Shown: positions 1 through 9,634 of the stretch, piece by piece
Layout of the letters: each line of letters starts with the position of its first letter
How positions within the stretch are numbered: the first letter of the stretch is position 1
DNA from: Leptotrichia wadei
Lineage (GTDB): Bacteria; Fusobacteriota; Fusobacteriia; Fusobacteriales; Leptotrichiaceae
Length of the DNA stretch: 64,000 nucleotides
Direction: 5' to 3'
Assembly (NCBI RefSeq): GCF_007990545.2
Contig: NZ_AP019829.2
Span: 1,674,001-1,738,000, forward strand
Position numbers and translations under genes: made by a program
Notes under the pieces: model-generated
Told to the model about the DNA's origin: nothing
The model's database searches: none
What the model saw: only the letters and a program-made list of their open reading frames with translations

Positions 1-3000
1 CCAACTCCATTTATTCCATTCAATTTAATATCTGCACCACTATCAATCGTTACCTCTGAAGCTTTATTCCCGTCTCCGCCATTTCCAATATAAATACCAG
101 TTCCAGCTACTTTATTAGCACCAATATTCATAATTCCTGTATATTTTATATGGCTGCTATTTTCAGCAAATAATCCAACTCCATTTACTCCTGCAGTTAT
201 TGATGTCGATATTGCCTTAGGGCTTCCAGATGACCCTTGCTCATCAGTGTAAATTCCAATTGCATAAAAGTCATTTGAGCCACTTAATACAGAGTTTCCT
301 ACTTTTACCCCTTGGTTATAACCCGAAATATCAGCAGTTGCTCCCTTCATAAGAAGTCCGATTATTCCATTACCAGTATTAGAACCAGTCGTATAATCTA
401 ATTTTGATGTGCTTGAATTCAATATTCCTCCATCAAGATAAACTCCAACTCCATATCCACTTATGTTTCCAATATTTGCTCCATTAATCTTTCCTGTATT
501 AGAAGCACTTGTTCCTTTAATATAGTATGCGACTCTATTTTGATTTTTTGTACCTAAATTTATTGTTCCTGTAGTTGTATCAGTTACTGTTGCCCCATCT
601 TTTAGATAAACGGCTACTGAAGAATCTGCATCATCATTTAATATTATTGTTCCGACTTTTGTTATATTAGATTTTGGCGTATAGATTCCAACTGTGCTTT
701 TTTGTTTTAAATTTATTGTTCCTTCATTTTTTATAGTTGAATCAGCTAAATTACCATTATTTTTTGTAAACATTCCTGTAGAGCTTTCAGATTCTACATT
801 AATTACACCATCTGCTGTATTTGTCAGGCTGATTTTCTTACCAGCAGTACTTGCCGAACCAAACATTCCAACTGAATTTTTAGAAGATGATGTTAAATTT
901 ATAGTTCCTGAATTTTCTGCTGTTGCATCATCTTTCGAGAATATTCCTGTTGACTTTTCACCAGTCAATTTGATAGTAGCATTCTTTGCATTTATAACTG
1001 CTGTCCCATCGTCTACACCATACATTCCAATTACTGATTCTGCTGTTCCTATTATTTCTTTGTTGTTTGTTATTTTAGCTTTATCAGTCGCAAGCATTCC
1101 TGTCGCTTTTTTACCTTTTACAGTAACAGTTCCTTCATTTATTCCTTCAGTAACATTCGATGTGGCAGTATTTTTACCTGTAGCATAAATTCCTATCGCA
1201 CTCTCTCCAGTTGACAATATTTCTATTGTTGCACCTTCATGATTTTTTATTTCAGAACCATTTTTACCATACATTCCAACAGCTTCTTTGTTATTTACTG
1301 TTATTTTGTTTTTATTATTTGTTACTGAATTATCCGAAAGCATTCCAACTGATTTTTCAGAATTTACTTTGATTTCTCCTGTATTATCTGCAGTTAAATT
1401 CCCTCTGCTGCCAGTAGCATTTTTAGCAAATATTCCAACTGATTCTTTCATGCTGACATCTATTATATTTTTATTTTCTATAGTTAATGTTTTAGACGCA
1501 GCTGCTTCTAGCTCTCCATAAATTCCTGCACTTTTTACTTGCCCAGCTGTATTTTTTAAAGTAATTATTCCACTATTTTCTATTGTACTATTTTCTGTTG
1601 CATTTTTTGTAAACTTACCATAAATTCCCGCTGAAGCTCCTTTATGCACATCAATAGTTCCTGCAGCGGCATTTACTGCATTACTGTCTTCAAGATAAAT
1701 CCCTGCAGATTCTTCTTCTTTAATCTCTATTTTTTTATTATTAGTTACCCTCGATCCAGACTTACCATAAATTCCTGCCGACTTTTTATCGTTCATAGTA
1801 ATTGTTCCACTATTGTTAACCGTACTTTTTACAGCTGATATTCCGATTGATTCTTCTGAATTTACTGTTATTGTTCCAGTCGCACTATTAATAGCTTCTA
1901 TTTTATCTACATTATTATTAACATCATTTGAAGCGAATATTCCAACTGATTGCGGGCTTCCATTAGCAATATTTATTTCTTTATTATTTTGTAATGTCAA
2001 TTTTTTAGGTGCCCCACTTACAGATTCACCATATATTCCAACATTCTTGATAACATTTGTCAGATTTATTATTCCTTCATTTAAGATAGAATAATCTTTT
2101 TGAGATGAACTTGTTATTTTTCCATACATCCCTGCTGATCCACTAGTTGCTCCTGTAGAGCCTGTCAATGTTATTGTTCCGTCGCCTGTATTTGTTGCAT
2201 TTGAATCTGAAGCATACATTCCTGCTGAATTTTCATGTGAAACATTTATTGTTTTTTCATTAGTTATGTTAGAGTCATTACTTCCATACATCCCTGCTGA
2301 ATTTTCTTTTTTCACATTTATTATATTTTTATTTTTTCCTGTAGCTTTATCAACAAAAATTCCAACTGTACTCTTAACATCCAAGTCAATTTTTCCATTA
2401 GAAGCTTCATTTACTACAATTCCAGCATTATCTCCAGCGTTGTTTTTCAAATACATTGCAGCTGATTCTTCCTGTCCAACGATTATATCCTTTTCATTTT
2501 GCAATGTTGTAATTCCTGTTGCTGTACTTTCAATTTCTACATACATTCCCGCTGATTTTGTCTTACCTGTTCCTTTTAACTCAATCTTTCCTGTATTCGT
2601 GATAGTTCTTGAAGCAGCATCTGAAATTTTTGCAAAGATTCCTGCTGATTTATTACTTTCAACACTTATAGTTCCTGCATTTGAAGGCGATGAATTTTCT
2701 ACATAGATTCCTGCTGACTTATCTCCTGTTATTATAATTTTTCCAGTTGCAGCATCATTTGAAATAGTTGCTCCATCTAACCCTAACATTCCAGCAGAAG
2801 CTCCACCATTCATTTCTATATTTCCTTTATTTGTAGCACTTCCTTTATTTGCCAAAATTCCAACCGAAGCCGAAGTAGCTGTTGTATCAGTAAGTAAAAT
2901 ATCTCCGCTATTTTCGATTTCAGATTCCTTACCATAAATTCCAACTGATTTTTTCCCTTGTAATTTTATTTCAGAACCTGCGAAATTAGTCACTTTTGCT

Positions 3001-6000
3001 TTTTCTGACATTATTCCTATCGCATCTGAAGCTGAAGTATCTGAAGTTATTTTTTTCTTATTTTCAATTACAACATCAGCACCCTTACCATAGATACCAA
3101 TAGAATTGCCTATATGAATATTTATGTTTCCATCATTTTCTACATTCTGATTACCTTCTGCATAAATTCCAACATTTTGAGTTTCAGTAGAACTTGCTAC
3201 TCCAACTTCTATAGTTCCTTTATTTTTAACATTTTTTGCAGATGTAGATGTTGAATAAATTCCTGCTGAACTTCCTTTTTTAGAAGTTATTTTCCCAGTT
3301 GTTTCATTTGTAACATCACTGTTATCTGCATAAATTCCTGCTGATCCTGTTTCTCCTGTAGTTATATTTCCAGAATTTTCAATTGTCGAATTTGTTATTC
3401 CATAAATTCCCGCTGATCCTGTTCCAGAAGTTGTTATTTCTCCACCCGCAGCATTGCTTACTGTACTGCTATTTGCCAGTATCCCAACTGATGAAGTTCC
3501 AGAAGTTGTTATTTTCCCAGTACTGCTATTTGTCAATGTTGAACTTTCTTTTCCATAAATTGCGATTGAACTGTTATTTGCAGTTGTTATTATATTATTA
3601 TTTGTCACTTTTGAAGCATTGGAATAAATTCCTATAGCCCCGTCTTTTCCTGATAATATAAGTTTTCCATCATTTGTTACAACAGCTCCATTTAATCCTG
3701 AAATTGTTGTTTTCAATCCAGATGTTAAAGTACCTGTTGATGTAATATTTACATTTCCATTATCTGATACCAAAAATTGTGCTGAATCATCTATATTTGA
3801 AAATTTTGTACTGTCAGCCGTTATAGCCGCTGTAATATTCACAGTTGTATCTTTTGCTCCATAAAATATTGCCGAATTTGTTCCCATACTTGAAACAGTC
3901 AAATTTTGTAACGTAGTATTTGTTATGCTTACAGTATCATCCGCTGTATTTCCAGTATTTCCAAAATATGTAAACACCGCTCCATTTCCAATTGAAGTTT
4001 TTAAATTAGTAATTGTAAATACATTCCCAAAATCACTAGCTTTTGAAGAATATAACCCAACTGTTCCTGCTCCTAAAGTGAGTTGTGCATCACTTCCTTG
4101 AAAAGTAGTCGCTGTAGAACTTCCATCTGAATACACTCCAATTCCAGTATTTCCATTTGCTGAATCCCCAACAGTAATTTTGCCCTTAATAGTTCCAGTA
4201 GAGCCGCTAGTAAATATCGCAATTCCACCATTACTTGATTTTATTTCTCCATTACTTTCATTTGTAAATGTTCCATTTTCTGAATATAAGCCTACTTTTC
4301 CACCTGCTTCAACAGATACAACTCCAGCGTTTGTAAATGTTCCTGTATTTTGTACAACAGCATGATATGCCGCATTTGAAATAGTTGCACCATTTTTATT
4401 TGTTGCAGTAGATCCGTTTGAAAGATATAACCCAATAGAGTCAGTACCATCTGATGTTACTTCTATCTTTTTTTCATTCTCAAATGTCGCATTATTTAAG
4501 ATTACACCATATACTTTATTTCCCGCAACTGTTATTGTTCCTTGATTTCCTGTAGTTCCAGTCGTTCCGTTAAAGTACATTCCAATATTTTCATTTGCTC
4601 CATTTACTTTAATTTTACCTTCATTAACAAACTTTGCTGAACTTGAATAAACTCCAATATTTTTACCATCTGTACTGTTAATAGTAATCGTACCTTCATT
4701 TTTCATATTTGTTGCTGAAGTGTTTCCGACCCTTATTCCCATACTTCCTTGAGAGCCATTTTCAATATCAATATTTGCATCTTTAGTATTTTTTACATTA
4801 GAATCTACTTGTGAATAAAGTCCAAATGAATTTTTAGCAGTTATTGTAATTGTTCCATTATTAGTGGCTCCACCTTGGATTTTACCAAGTACTGTCATAC
4901 CACCCGAATCGTTTCCAGTAACGTTAATTGTTCCATTATTCACAAAACTTGAATCAGGTCCTAAAGCATTTGTTGTTTTTGAAACAACCATACCGTGGCT
5001 ATTGTCTCCACTAATATTTACATTTCCATTATTAATTGCAATAGTACTTATATTTACACCACTCTTAAAATCACTAGTTGCAAATCCTGCTGAAATATTT
5101 CCACTTAAACTAATTTCTCCTTCATTTCTCAATGTATGTTTATTTGTAGTACTGCTACCTGTCCCTTCATCTGTAAACAAAAGAGCCACCTGCAATGATT
5201 TATTTCCACTTATAAGCCCTGTTGAACCATTTATACCAGTAACTTGTGGATTATTCCATGTATCTGGCTGTACTTCAATTCCTGCTACTTCCATTACCTC
5301 TAAATATATTTTTCCTTTATTTTCAAATGAAAACGAAGGATTATCTCGCCCTCCCCTACCTGAAGGAAGACCTGGATCTAACGTTATTGCTCTTTGCTTA
5401 GTTATATCTACATGCATCTCTGTATTTTCACCTGAATAAAAAGAGCCGTTATTAGTCATGTATTCTCCAATCGCTTTACGATGACCAACAGGTGCCTGAC
5501 TTAATGTATAACTAGAATTAAGCAAATTGGTATTAGCATTCATTGTATTATCAGCAGTTATACTATTTCCATATGAATCCAATCGTGGAATACTAAAAAC
5601 TATAGGATTCGCTGTTGGATTTGGTGGTGTAACACTCGGAGCAGTAGGTTTAGTAACACTAATCGCACTAACTTCTGAAATATTTGGAGGAGTAATTGTC
5701 AATGTGTTTACAGTTGGAGTCGGTGCCGTCACATTCATGCTTAGTACTGGCGGTGTAATATTTACTCCTATCGTTGGTGCTGATAAATTCATTGAAATTG
5801 TAGGTGCTGTTACCGTAGGCGGTGTAGCCGGCTCTTGCGGATTCGGTACTTCAATTGTCACAGGATTCAAAGTAGGAAGTAAAATCGTAGGTGCTGTTAT
5901 CGGTGTAGTCACATTCAAATTAATCGCAGGACGCACTACTTCTCTTGGCATATCAATTTGTGGATTAATCGCAATTTCCTCTTTTGTAACGGATTTTGGA

Positions 6001-6575
6001 CGTACATTTGCCATTATCTGAATTTCCACTTCAGGTTCTTGAACATGTAATAATGAAGCTAATCCATAAGACTGCTTTCCTATTGTAGAAGTGCTAAGTG
6101 AAGAAGTCATGTAGCTTTTTCTTCTGTTTGACAAGATTCCAGTATCTGCCCAGTTTCCACGGTTATAAATACCATTAAATAAATATTTTTCAGCTTTATC
6201 CCCTCTTCCTTTGTAAGTACCATTGCTGCTTGATATAAAGGTGTTTGCACCAAATTGCCACGAACTCCATGGAGATTTTACAACTTGATCTCCTTGTTCC
6301 ATCAACTGGATTAATTCTAAATTCAATTCTTCTATTGCTTCTTCGTTTACCTTTTTCTTTTTCTTAATTGCAGTACGCGTCTTATCTGCTGACATTACCA
6401 GTTCCTTATTCATTCTCTCATAAAGAACATTTGTAGATGTATTTAACCCAATTGAAAAGGTTATCATTCCCGTTATTAAATATGAAAACAGCAATGATTC
6501 TGTATATTTTACATCCTTCGCTCTTTTGGCAAATGCTTTCAGATCCTTCTTTGCCTGTCTTAAATTGTTGCTCAT
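1..6575 (-). CDS. Giant autotransporter adhesin, N-terminal part (runs off the left edge)
   Basis: The reading frame is open from the ATG at 6575 to base 1 (at least 2191 codons), with an AGGAGAG ribosome site just upstream. The N-terminus is a lysine-rich stretch followed by a hydrophobic segment at about residues 25-45, the arrangement of the fusobacterial autotransporter N-terminal domain. A Pro/Thr/Val-rich linker follows at about residues 190-320. The remainder is a passenger of dozens of degenerate units of about 25-60 residues of the type 'SAGIY...NxGxIxV', rich in Asn, Thr, Ser and Gly, as expected for a beta-helix stalk. The C-terminal beta-barrel is outside the window. Its likely role is a surface adhesin, by family inference. 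It lies downstream of gpmI on the same strand but is separated from it by a terminator. Confidence 0.9.
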   Translation of the reverse strand, partial: MSNNLRQAKKDLKAFAKRAKDVKYTESLLFSYLITGMITFSIGLNTSTNVLYERMNKELVMSADKTRTAIKKKKKVNEEAIEELNLELIQLMEQGDQVVKSPWSSWQFGANTFISSSNGTYKGRGDKAEKYLFNGIYNRGNWADTGILSNRRKSYMTSSLSTSTIGKQSYGLASLLHVQEPEVEIQIMANVRPKSVTKEEIAINPQIDMPREVVRPAINLNVTTPITAPTILLPTLNPVTIEVPNPQEPATPPTVTAPTISMNLSAPTIGVNITPPVLSMNVTAPTPTVNTLTITPPNISEVSAISVTKPTAPSVTPPNPTANPIVFSIPRLDSYGNSITADNTMNANTNLLNSSYTLSQAPVGHRKAIGEYMTNNGSFYSGENTEMHVDITKQRAITLDPGLPSGRGGRDNPSFSFENKGKIYLEVMEVAGIEVQPDTWNNPQVTGINGSTGLISGNKSLQVALLFTDEGTGSSTTNKHTLRNEGEISLSGNISAGFATSDFKSGVNISTIAINNGNVNISGDNSHGMVVSKTTNALGPDSSFVNNGTINVTGNDSGGMTVLGKIQGGATNNGTITITAKNSFGLYSQVDSNVKNTKDANIDIENGSQGSMGIRVGNTSATNMKNEGTITINSTDGKNIGVYSSSAKFVNEGKIKVNGANENIGMYFNGTTGTTGNQGTITVAGNKVYGVILNNATFENEKKIEVTSDGTDSIGLYLSNGSTATNKNGATISNAAYHAVVQNTGTFTNAGVVSVEAGGKVGLYSENGTFTNESNGEIKSSNGGIAIFTSGSTGTIKGKITVGDSANGNTGIGVYSDGSSTATTFQGSDAQLTLGAGTVGLYSSKASDFGNVFTITNLKTSIGNGAVFTYFGNTGNTADDTVSITNTTLQNLTVSSMGTNSAIFYGAKDTTVNITAAITADSTKFSNIDDSAQFLVSDNGNVNITSTGTLTSGLKTTISGLNGAVVTNDGKLILSGKDGAIGIYSNASKVTNNNIITTANNSSIAIYGKESSTLTNSSTGKITTSGTSSVGILANSSTVSNAAGGEITTSGTGSAGIYGITNSTIENSGNITTGETGSAGIYADNSDVTNETTGKITSKKGSSAGIYSTSTSAKNVKNKGTIEVGVASSTETQNVGIYAEGNQNVENDGNINIHIGNSIGIYGKGADVVIENKKKITSDTSASDAIGIMSEKAKVTNFAGSEIKLQGKKSVGIYGKESEIENSGDILLTDTTATSASVGILANKGSATNKGNIEMNGGASAGMLGLDGATISNDAATGKIIITGDKSAGIYVENSSPSNAGTISVESNKSAGIFAKISDAASRTITNTGKIELKGTGKTKSAGMYVEIESTATGITTLQNEKDIIVGQEESAAMYLKNNAGDNAGIVVNEASNGKIDLDVKSTVGIFVDKATGKNKNIINVKKENSAGMYGSNDSNITNEKTINVSHENSAGMYASDSNATNTGDGTITLTGSTGATSGSAGMYGKITSSSQKDYSILNEGIINLTNVIKNVGIYGESVSGAPKKLTLQNNKEINIANGSPQSVGIFASNDVNNNVDKIEAINSATGTITVNSEESIGISAVKSTVNNSGTITMNDKKSAGIYGKSGSRVTNNKKIEIKEEESAGIYLEDSNAVNAAAGTIDVHKGASAGIYGKFTKNATENSTIENSGIITLKNTAGQVKSAGIYGELEAAASKTLTIENKNIIDVSMKESVGIFAKNATGSRGNLTADNTGEIKVNSEKSVGMLSDNSVTNNKNKITVNNKEAVGMYGKNGSEIKNHEGATIEILSTGESAIGIYATGKNTATSNVTEGINEGTVTVKGKKATGMLATDKAKITNNKEIIGTAESVIGMYGVDDGTAVINAKNATIKLTGEKSTGIFSKDDATAENSGTINLTSSSKNSVGMFGSASTAGKKISLTNTADGVINVESESSTGMFTKNNGNLADSTIKNEGTINLKQKSTVGIYTPKSNITKVGTIILNDDADSSVAVYLKDGATVTDTTTGTINLGTKNQNRVAYYIKGTSASNTGKINGANIGNISGYGVGVYLDGGILNSSTSKLDYTTGSNTGNGIIGLLMKGATADISGYNQGVKVGNSVLSGSNDFYAIGIYTDEQGSSGSPKAISTSITAGVNGVGLFAENSSHIKYTGIMNIGANKVAGTGIYIGNGGDGNKASEVTIDSGADIKLNGINGV

Positions 6576-6851
6576 AAATCTCTCCTTTTTTAATCTACTA
6601 TTAAGAATTCCAATAAATTCTTATATCTTATTAATCACTATTAATTAATTTAAAAATAATTTAGATATACTTTCAATTATGAATTTATTACATTATATCA
6701 TTTTTTTATTTTCATTACAATACATTTATTTACAAACTAATTTTTAACTCCTATTTATTAATTACATTACTTTTTTATTAGATTTATAATAAAAAATCTC
6801 TCTAAGTATTTTATTAGAGAGATTCTTAAATTAAAAGTTATTTAATTGAAA
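6576..6851. other. Intergenic leader of the autotransporter
   Basis: About 275 very AT-rich bases between the autotransporter start and the end of gpmI. They hold the gpmI terminator near 6791-6824 and presumably the autotransporter promoter. No convincing -35/-10 pair stands out because of the extreme A+T content. Confidence 0.6.
6791..6824 (-). terminator. Rho-independent terminator of gpmI
   Basis: An 11-bp perfect inverted repeat (6795-6805 with 6814-6824) has an 8-nt loop and, on the minus strand, a run of T directly after it. It lies 28 nt beyond the gpmI stop codon. Confidence 0.8.
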
Positions 6852-8387
6852 TTATTTTACTATTAAAGTGCTTCCATCCATTTCAGCTGGTTTTTCTAAT
6901 CCTAATAAATCTAACATTGTTGGAATGATATCAGCTAACTTTCCATCTGTTCTCAATTTTGCATCTTTCATATCATTTGTAATGAAAATAAATGGAACGG
7001 GATTTACAGTATGTGCTGTATGAGGTTCTCCAGTTTCAGGATTTACTAATAAGTCAGCATTTCCATGATCTGCTGTAATTAATACTGCACCATCAAGTTC
7101 CAATACTTTATTAACAATTTGTCCTGTACAGTTATCTACCGCTTGACAAGCTGCAATTACAGCCCCCACGTTTCCCGTATGTCCAACCATATCAGGATTT
7201 GCAAAGTTTAGTATAACTGTATCTACTTTTCCAGTATTTAATTCTTCGATTAACCTGTCTTTTACTTTGTAAGCACTCATTTCAGGTTGTAAGTCATAAG
7301 TTGCAACTTTTGGTGAGTCCGAAAGTAATCTGATTTCTCCTGGATAAGGTTCTTCTTTTCCTCCGTTGAAGAAGAATGTAACATGTGCATATTTTTCAGT
7401 TTCTGCAGTTCTTACTTGAGTCAATCCAGCTTTTGATACGATTTCTCCAAATCCATTTACAATTGTTTCAGGCGGGAATGCCACTGGTGAAGTAAATGTC
7501 GCATCATATTGAGCCATTGTAGCGAAGTTCACTTTAGGATAAACTTTTCTTGTAAAACCATTAAATTCAGGATCAACAAATGTTCTAGTCAATTGTCTAG
7601 CTCTATCTGGTCTAAAGTTTGCAAAAATTACACCGTCTCCATCTTTAATTAATCCATTATCTTTAGAACCAATTTTTACTGGTTTTACAAATTCATCTGT
7701 AATTCCTTCAGCATAAGAATTTCTGATTGCTTCATCAGCAGTTGCTGCCAAATTTCCTTCTCCAGAAGTTAGGGCATCATATGCAAGTTCCACTCTGTCC
7801 CAGTTATTATCTCTATCCATTGCATAATATCTTCCCATAACTGTAGCAATTTTTCCTACACCAAGTTCATCCAATGCTTTTTGCAATTGTGCCAAGTACT
7901 CCACTCCACTTTCAGGGGCAGTATCTCTTCCATCCATAATTGCATGAACATAAACTTCTGTAAGTCCTTTTTTCTTAGCCATATCAACTAATCCAATTAA
8001 ATGATCAATATGACAATGAACTCCACCATCAGAAGTCAATCCTGTAATATGCAAAGCCCTTCCATTTGCTTTTGTAGTTTCTATAATATCTGATAACACT
8101 TTATTTTCTAAAATTGTACCTTCTTCAATAGCTTTTGTAATTTTAGGTAGCATTTGATAAACAATTCTTCCTGCACCAATATTTGTATGTCCAACTTCCG
8201 AATTTCCAAATTGTCCTTTAGGTAATCCTACAAATTCTCCATCTGCTCTCAATTCAGTATGAGGGTACTCTTTCAAATAATTGTTAAAATTAACTGGATT
8301 AGCTAATTTTACTCCATTAACCTCATTATCATGATGATTCATTCCCCAACCATCTAAAATTATTAGAACTACTGGTCTTTTTTTCAT
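6852..8387 (-). CDS. gpmI: 2,3-bisphosphoglycerate-independent phosphoglycerate mutase
   Basis: Interconverts 3- and 2-phosphoglycerate in glycolysis; cytosolic, dinuclear metal enzyme of the alkaline phosphatase superfamily. The sequence shows the N-terminal LILDGWG-type metal Asp (about residue 12), the phosphoserine motif GNSEVGH (about residue 62), NFRPDRARQ, DMVGHTG and ADHGNAD metal-binding motifs. From the start chosen here it is 511 residues, the family norm. An in-frame ATG lies 18 nt further upstream (8405), but the best ribosome site, GGAAGGA, falls inside that extension and is correctly spaced for the ATG at 8387. It is a single-gene unit with its own terminator. Confidence 0.95.
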   Translation of the reverse strand: MKKRPVVLIILDGWGMNHHDNEVNGVKLANPVNFNNYLKEYPHTELRADGEFVGLPKGQFGNSEVGHTNIGAGRIVYQMLPKITKAIEEGTILENKVLSDIIETTKANGRALHITGLTSDGGVHCHIDHLIGLVDMAKKKGLTEVYVHAIMDGRDTAPESGVEYLAQLQKALDELGVGKIATVMGRYYAMDRDNNWDRVELAYDALTSGEGNLAATADEAIRNSYAEGITDEFVKPVKIGSKDNGLIKDGDGVIFANFRPDRARQLTRTFVDPEFNGFTRKVYPKVNFATMAQYDATFTSPVAFPPETIVNGFGEIVSKAGLTQVRTAETEKYAHVTFFFNGGKEEPYPGEIRLLSDSPKVATYDLQPEMSAYKVKDRLIEELNTGKVDTVILNFANPDMVGHTGNVGAVIAACQAVDNCTGQIVNKVLELDGAVLITADHGNADLLVNPETGEPHTAHTVNPVPFIFITNDMKDAKLRTDGKLADIIPTMLDLLGLEKPAEMDGSTLIVK

Positions 8388-8534
8388 AATCATTCTTCCT
8401 TCCATTTTTTTTATAACTTCTTTGCTATATCTATATTATACAGATTTTTTTTAAATTTATCAAGGAATTTGGAACAAAAAAATAAATAAATCACTATCTT
8501 TCAAAAAAAATTATATATATACATTGAAAACGAC

Positions 8535-8563
8535 TTGATTTTTATTGAAAAAAATGATAATAT
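8535..8563 (+). promoter_or_regulatory. Likely rpsT promoter
   Basis: TTGATT at 8535-8540 and TAATAT at 8558-8563 are spaced 17 nt apart, about 75 nt upstream of rpsT. The -10 is a weak match and overlapping alternatives exist, so the exact position is uncertain. Confidence 0.4.
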
Positions 8564-8638
8564 ATTGTGTAATTTATGTATTTTAAACTTATGTCAAATT
8601 ACAACATATTAAGTAAATTATTGAAAGGAGAAGCATAA

Positions 8639-8905
8639 ATGGCACACTCAAAATCATCTAAAAAAAGAGTTTTCATTGGTGAAAGAAACGCAGCTAGAAA
8701 TCAAGCTATTAGAAGTAGAACTAGAACTTTCATAAAAAAAGTGCTTGCCGCTGTTGAAGCTAAAAATGTCGACGAAGCTAAATCAGCATTAAACGCAGCA
8801 TACAAAGAATTAGATAAAGCTGTAACAAAAGGTGTTATAAAGAAAAATGCCGCATCAAGAAAAAAATCAAGACTTACATTAAAAGTTAATTCATTGGCAA
8901 ATTAA
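8639..8905 (+). CDS. rpsT: 30S ribosomal protein S20
   Basis: 88 residues, lysine/arginine-rich and helical, with the characteristic N-terminus MAHSKSSKKR and the 'RNQAIRSRTRTFIKK' region of bS20, which binds the 5' domain of 16S rRNA during small-subunit assembly. A GAAAGGAG ribosome site precedes the ATG. The gene is monocistronic, with a promoter upstream and a strong terminator downstream. Confidence 0.97.
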   Translation: MAHSKSSKKRVFIGERNAARNQAIRSRTRTFIKKVLAAVEAKNVDEAKSALNAAYKELDKAVTKGVIKKNAASRKKSRLTLKVNSLAN

Positions 8906-8956
8906 TTTTTTGCCACTGATTAATTTTAAAAAAATTTTTTTAAGATTAACAAAAAT

Positions 8957-8988
8957 AAAAGACTATCACAATCCAAGGATAGTCTTTT
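8957..8988 (+). terminator. Rho-independent terminator of rpsT
   Basis: An 11-bp stem (8957-8967 with 8978-8988) around GACTATC/GATAGTC has a 10-nt loop and ends in a T run. It lies about 50 nt after rpsT. Confidence 0.88.
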
Positions 8989-9070
8989 TTATTTATTTTA
9001 TATTTTAAAATTATTAATTATAAAGTGTTTATTTTTCAATTTTCAACTATTTTTTCATAATATACTTAAA

Positions 9071-9135
9071 TCTTTTAATATTAAACTGACAAAATTAAAT
9101 AATCTTGAAATTTGAGCAAAATAATCATAACTTTT
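9071..9135 (+). repeat. Dispersed intergenic repeat, copy A
   Basis: About 65 bases (ATTAAACTGACAAAATTAAA and onward) align with roughly three quarters identity to 53507-53575 and more weakly to 36389-36455. The copy abuts the 3' end of the HxlR gene. It is noncoding and its function is unknown. Confidence 0.6.
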
Positions 9136-9490
9136 ACATCTTATTTTCAAATAATTTCATAATATGTTCCCTATGCTTTATCCCCCATTCATGAAGTGCA
9201 TCAATAATCAGTTCCAGCTCTTTTCCGTGTTCTGTCAACGAATATTCTACTTTTGGCGGAATTGTCGGATAGGAAAAACGGCTTATCAAATCGTCTTCTT
9301 CTAGTTCTCTCAGATTTTTCGTGAGCATTTTTTGAGTGATTGCCGGAATTGCACGGGTTAGGTCTGAAAAACGCATTGTTCCATTTTTCATAATGTGCAG
9401 TAAAATTGGTAGTTTCCATTTTCCTGTTAGTGTATCAAGTCCATCGTCTATTTTACATAAATTTGGCTCTATTTTTTCAATTTTTTCCAT
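9134..9490 (-). CDS. HxlR-family winged-helix transcriptional regulator
   Basis: 118 residues with the HxlR/MarR-like winged-helix pattern: LTGKWKLPILLHI, RFSDLTRAIPAITQKMLTK (recognition helix) and the PKVEYSLTEHGKEL wing. A conserved N-terminal Cys (LCKIDDG) is where thiol-sensing members of this family, such as YodB, react with quinones or diamide. The ATG at 9490 follows an AGAGAGG ribosome site; a TTG 21 nt upstream is less likely. It is divergent from a VOC dioxygenase/hydrolase/monooxygenase operon, so its inferred role is a redox- or electrophile-sensing repressor of that operon and of itself. Confidence 0.88.
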   Translation of the reverse strand: MEKIEKIEPNLCKIDDGLDTLTGKWKLPILLHIMKNGTMRFSDLTRAIPAITQKMLTKNLRELEEDDLISRFSYPTIPPKVEYSLTEHGKELELIIDALHEWGIKHREHIMKLFENKM

Positions 9491-9510
9491 ATTCAAAACC
9501 TCTCTTTTCA

Positions 9511-9581
9511 ATTTCTATACTTTTGTATATTATAGCACTTTTTTGTACGTACTTGTATACTAAAATAACTCGTGTTATAAT
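9511..9581. promoter_or_regulatory. Divergent promoter/operator between the HxlR gene and the detoxification operon
   Basis: On the plus strand TTGTAT (9553-9558) and TATAAT (9576-9581) are exactly 17 nt apart. On the minus strand an extended -10 (TGC-TATAAT, TATAAT complement at 9529-9534) serves the HxlR gene. Between them lie repeated TTGTA/TAC elements, including GTACGTAC (about 9546-9553) and GTATAC (9555-9560). This is a plausible operator covering both promoters. Confidence 0.65.
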
Positions 9582-9634
9582 TCATTCATAAAAATAAAAA
9601 AGAAAAAATATAAAATCGAAAAGAGGTCATTAAA

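Noticed and set aside
694-6021. A series of plus-strand open frames with Ile/Pro/Phe-rich products
   Set aside because: They are antisense to the autotransporter repeats, lack ribosome sites and mirror the repeat codons.
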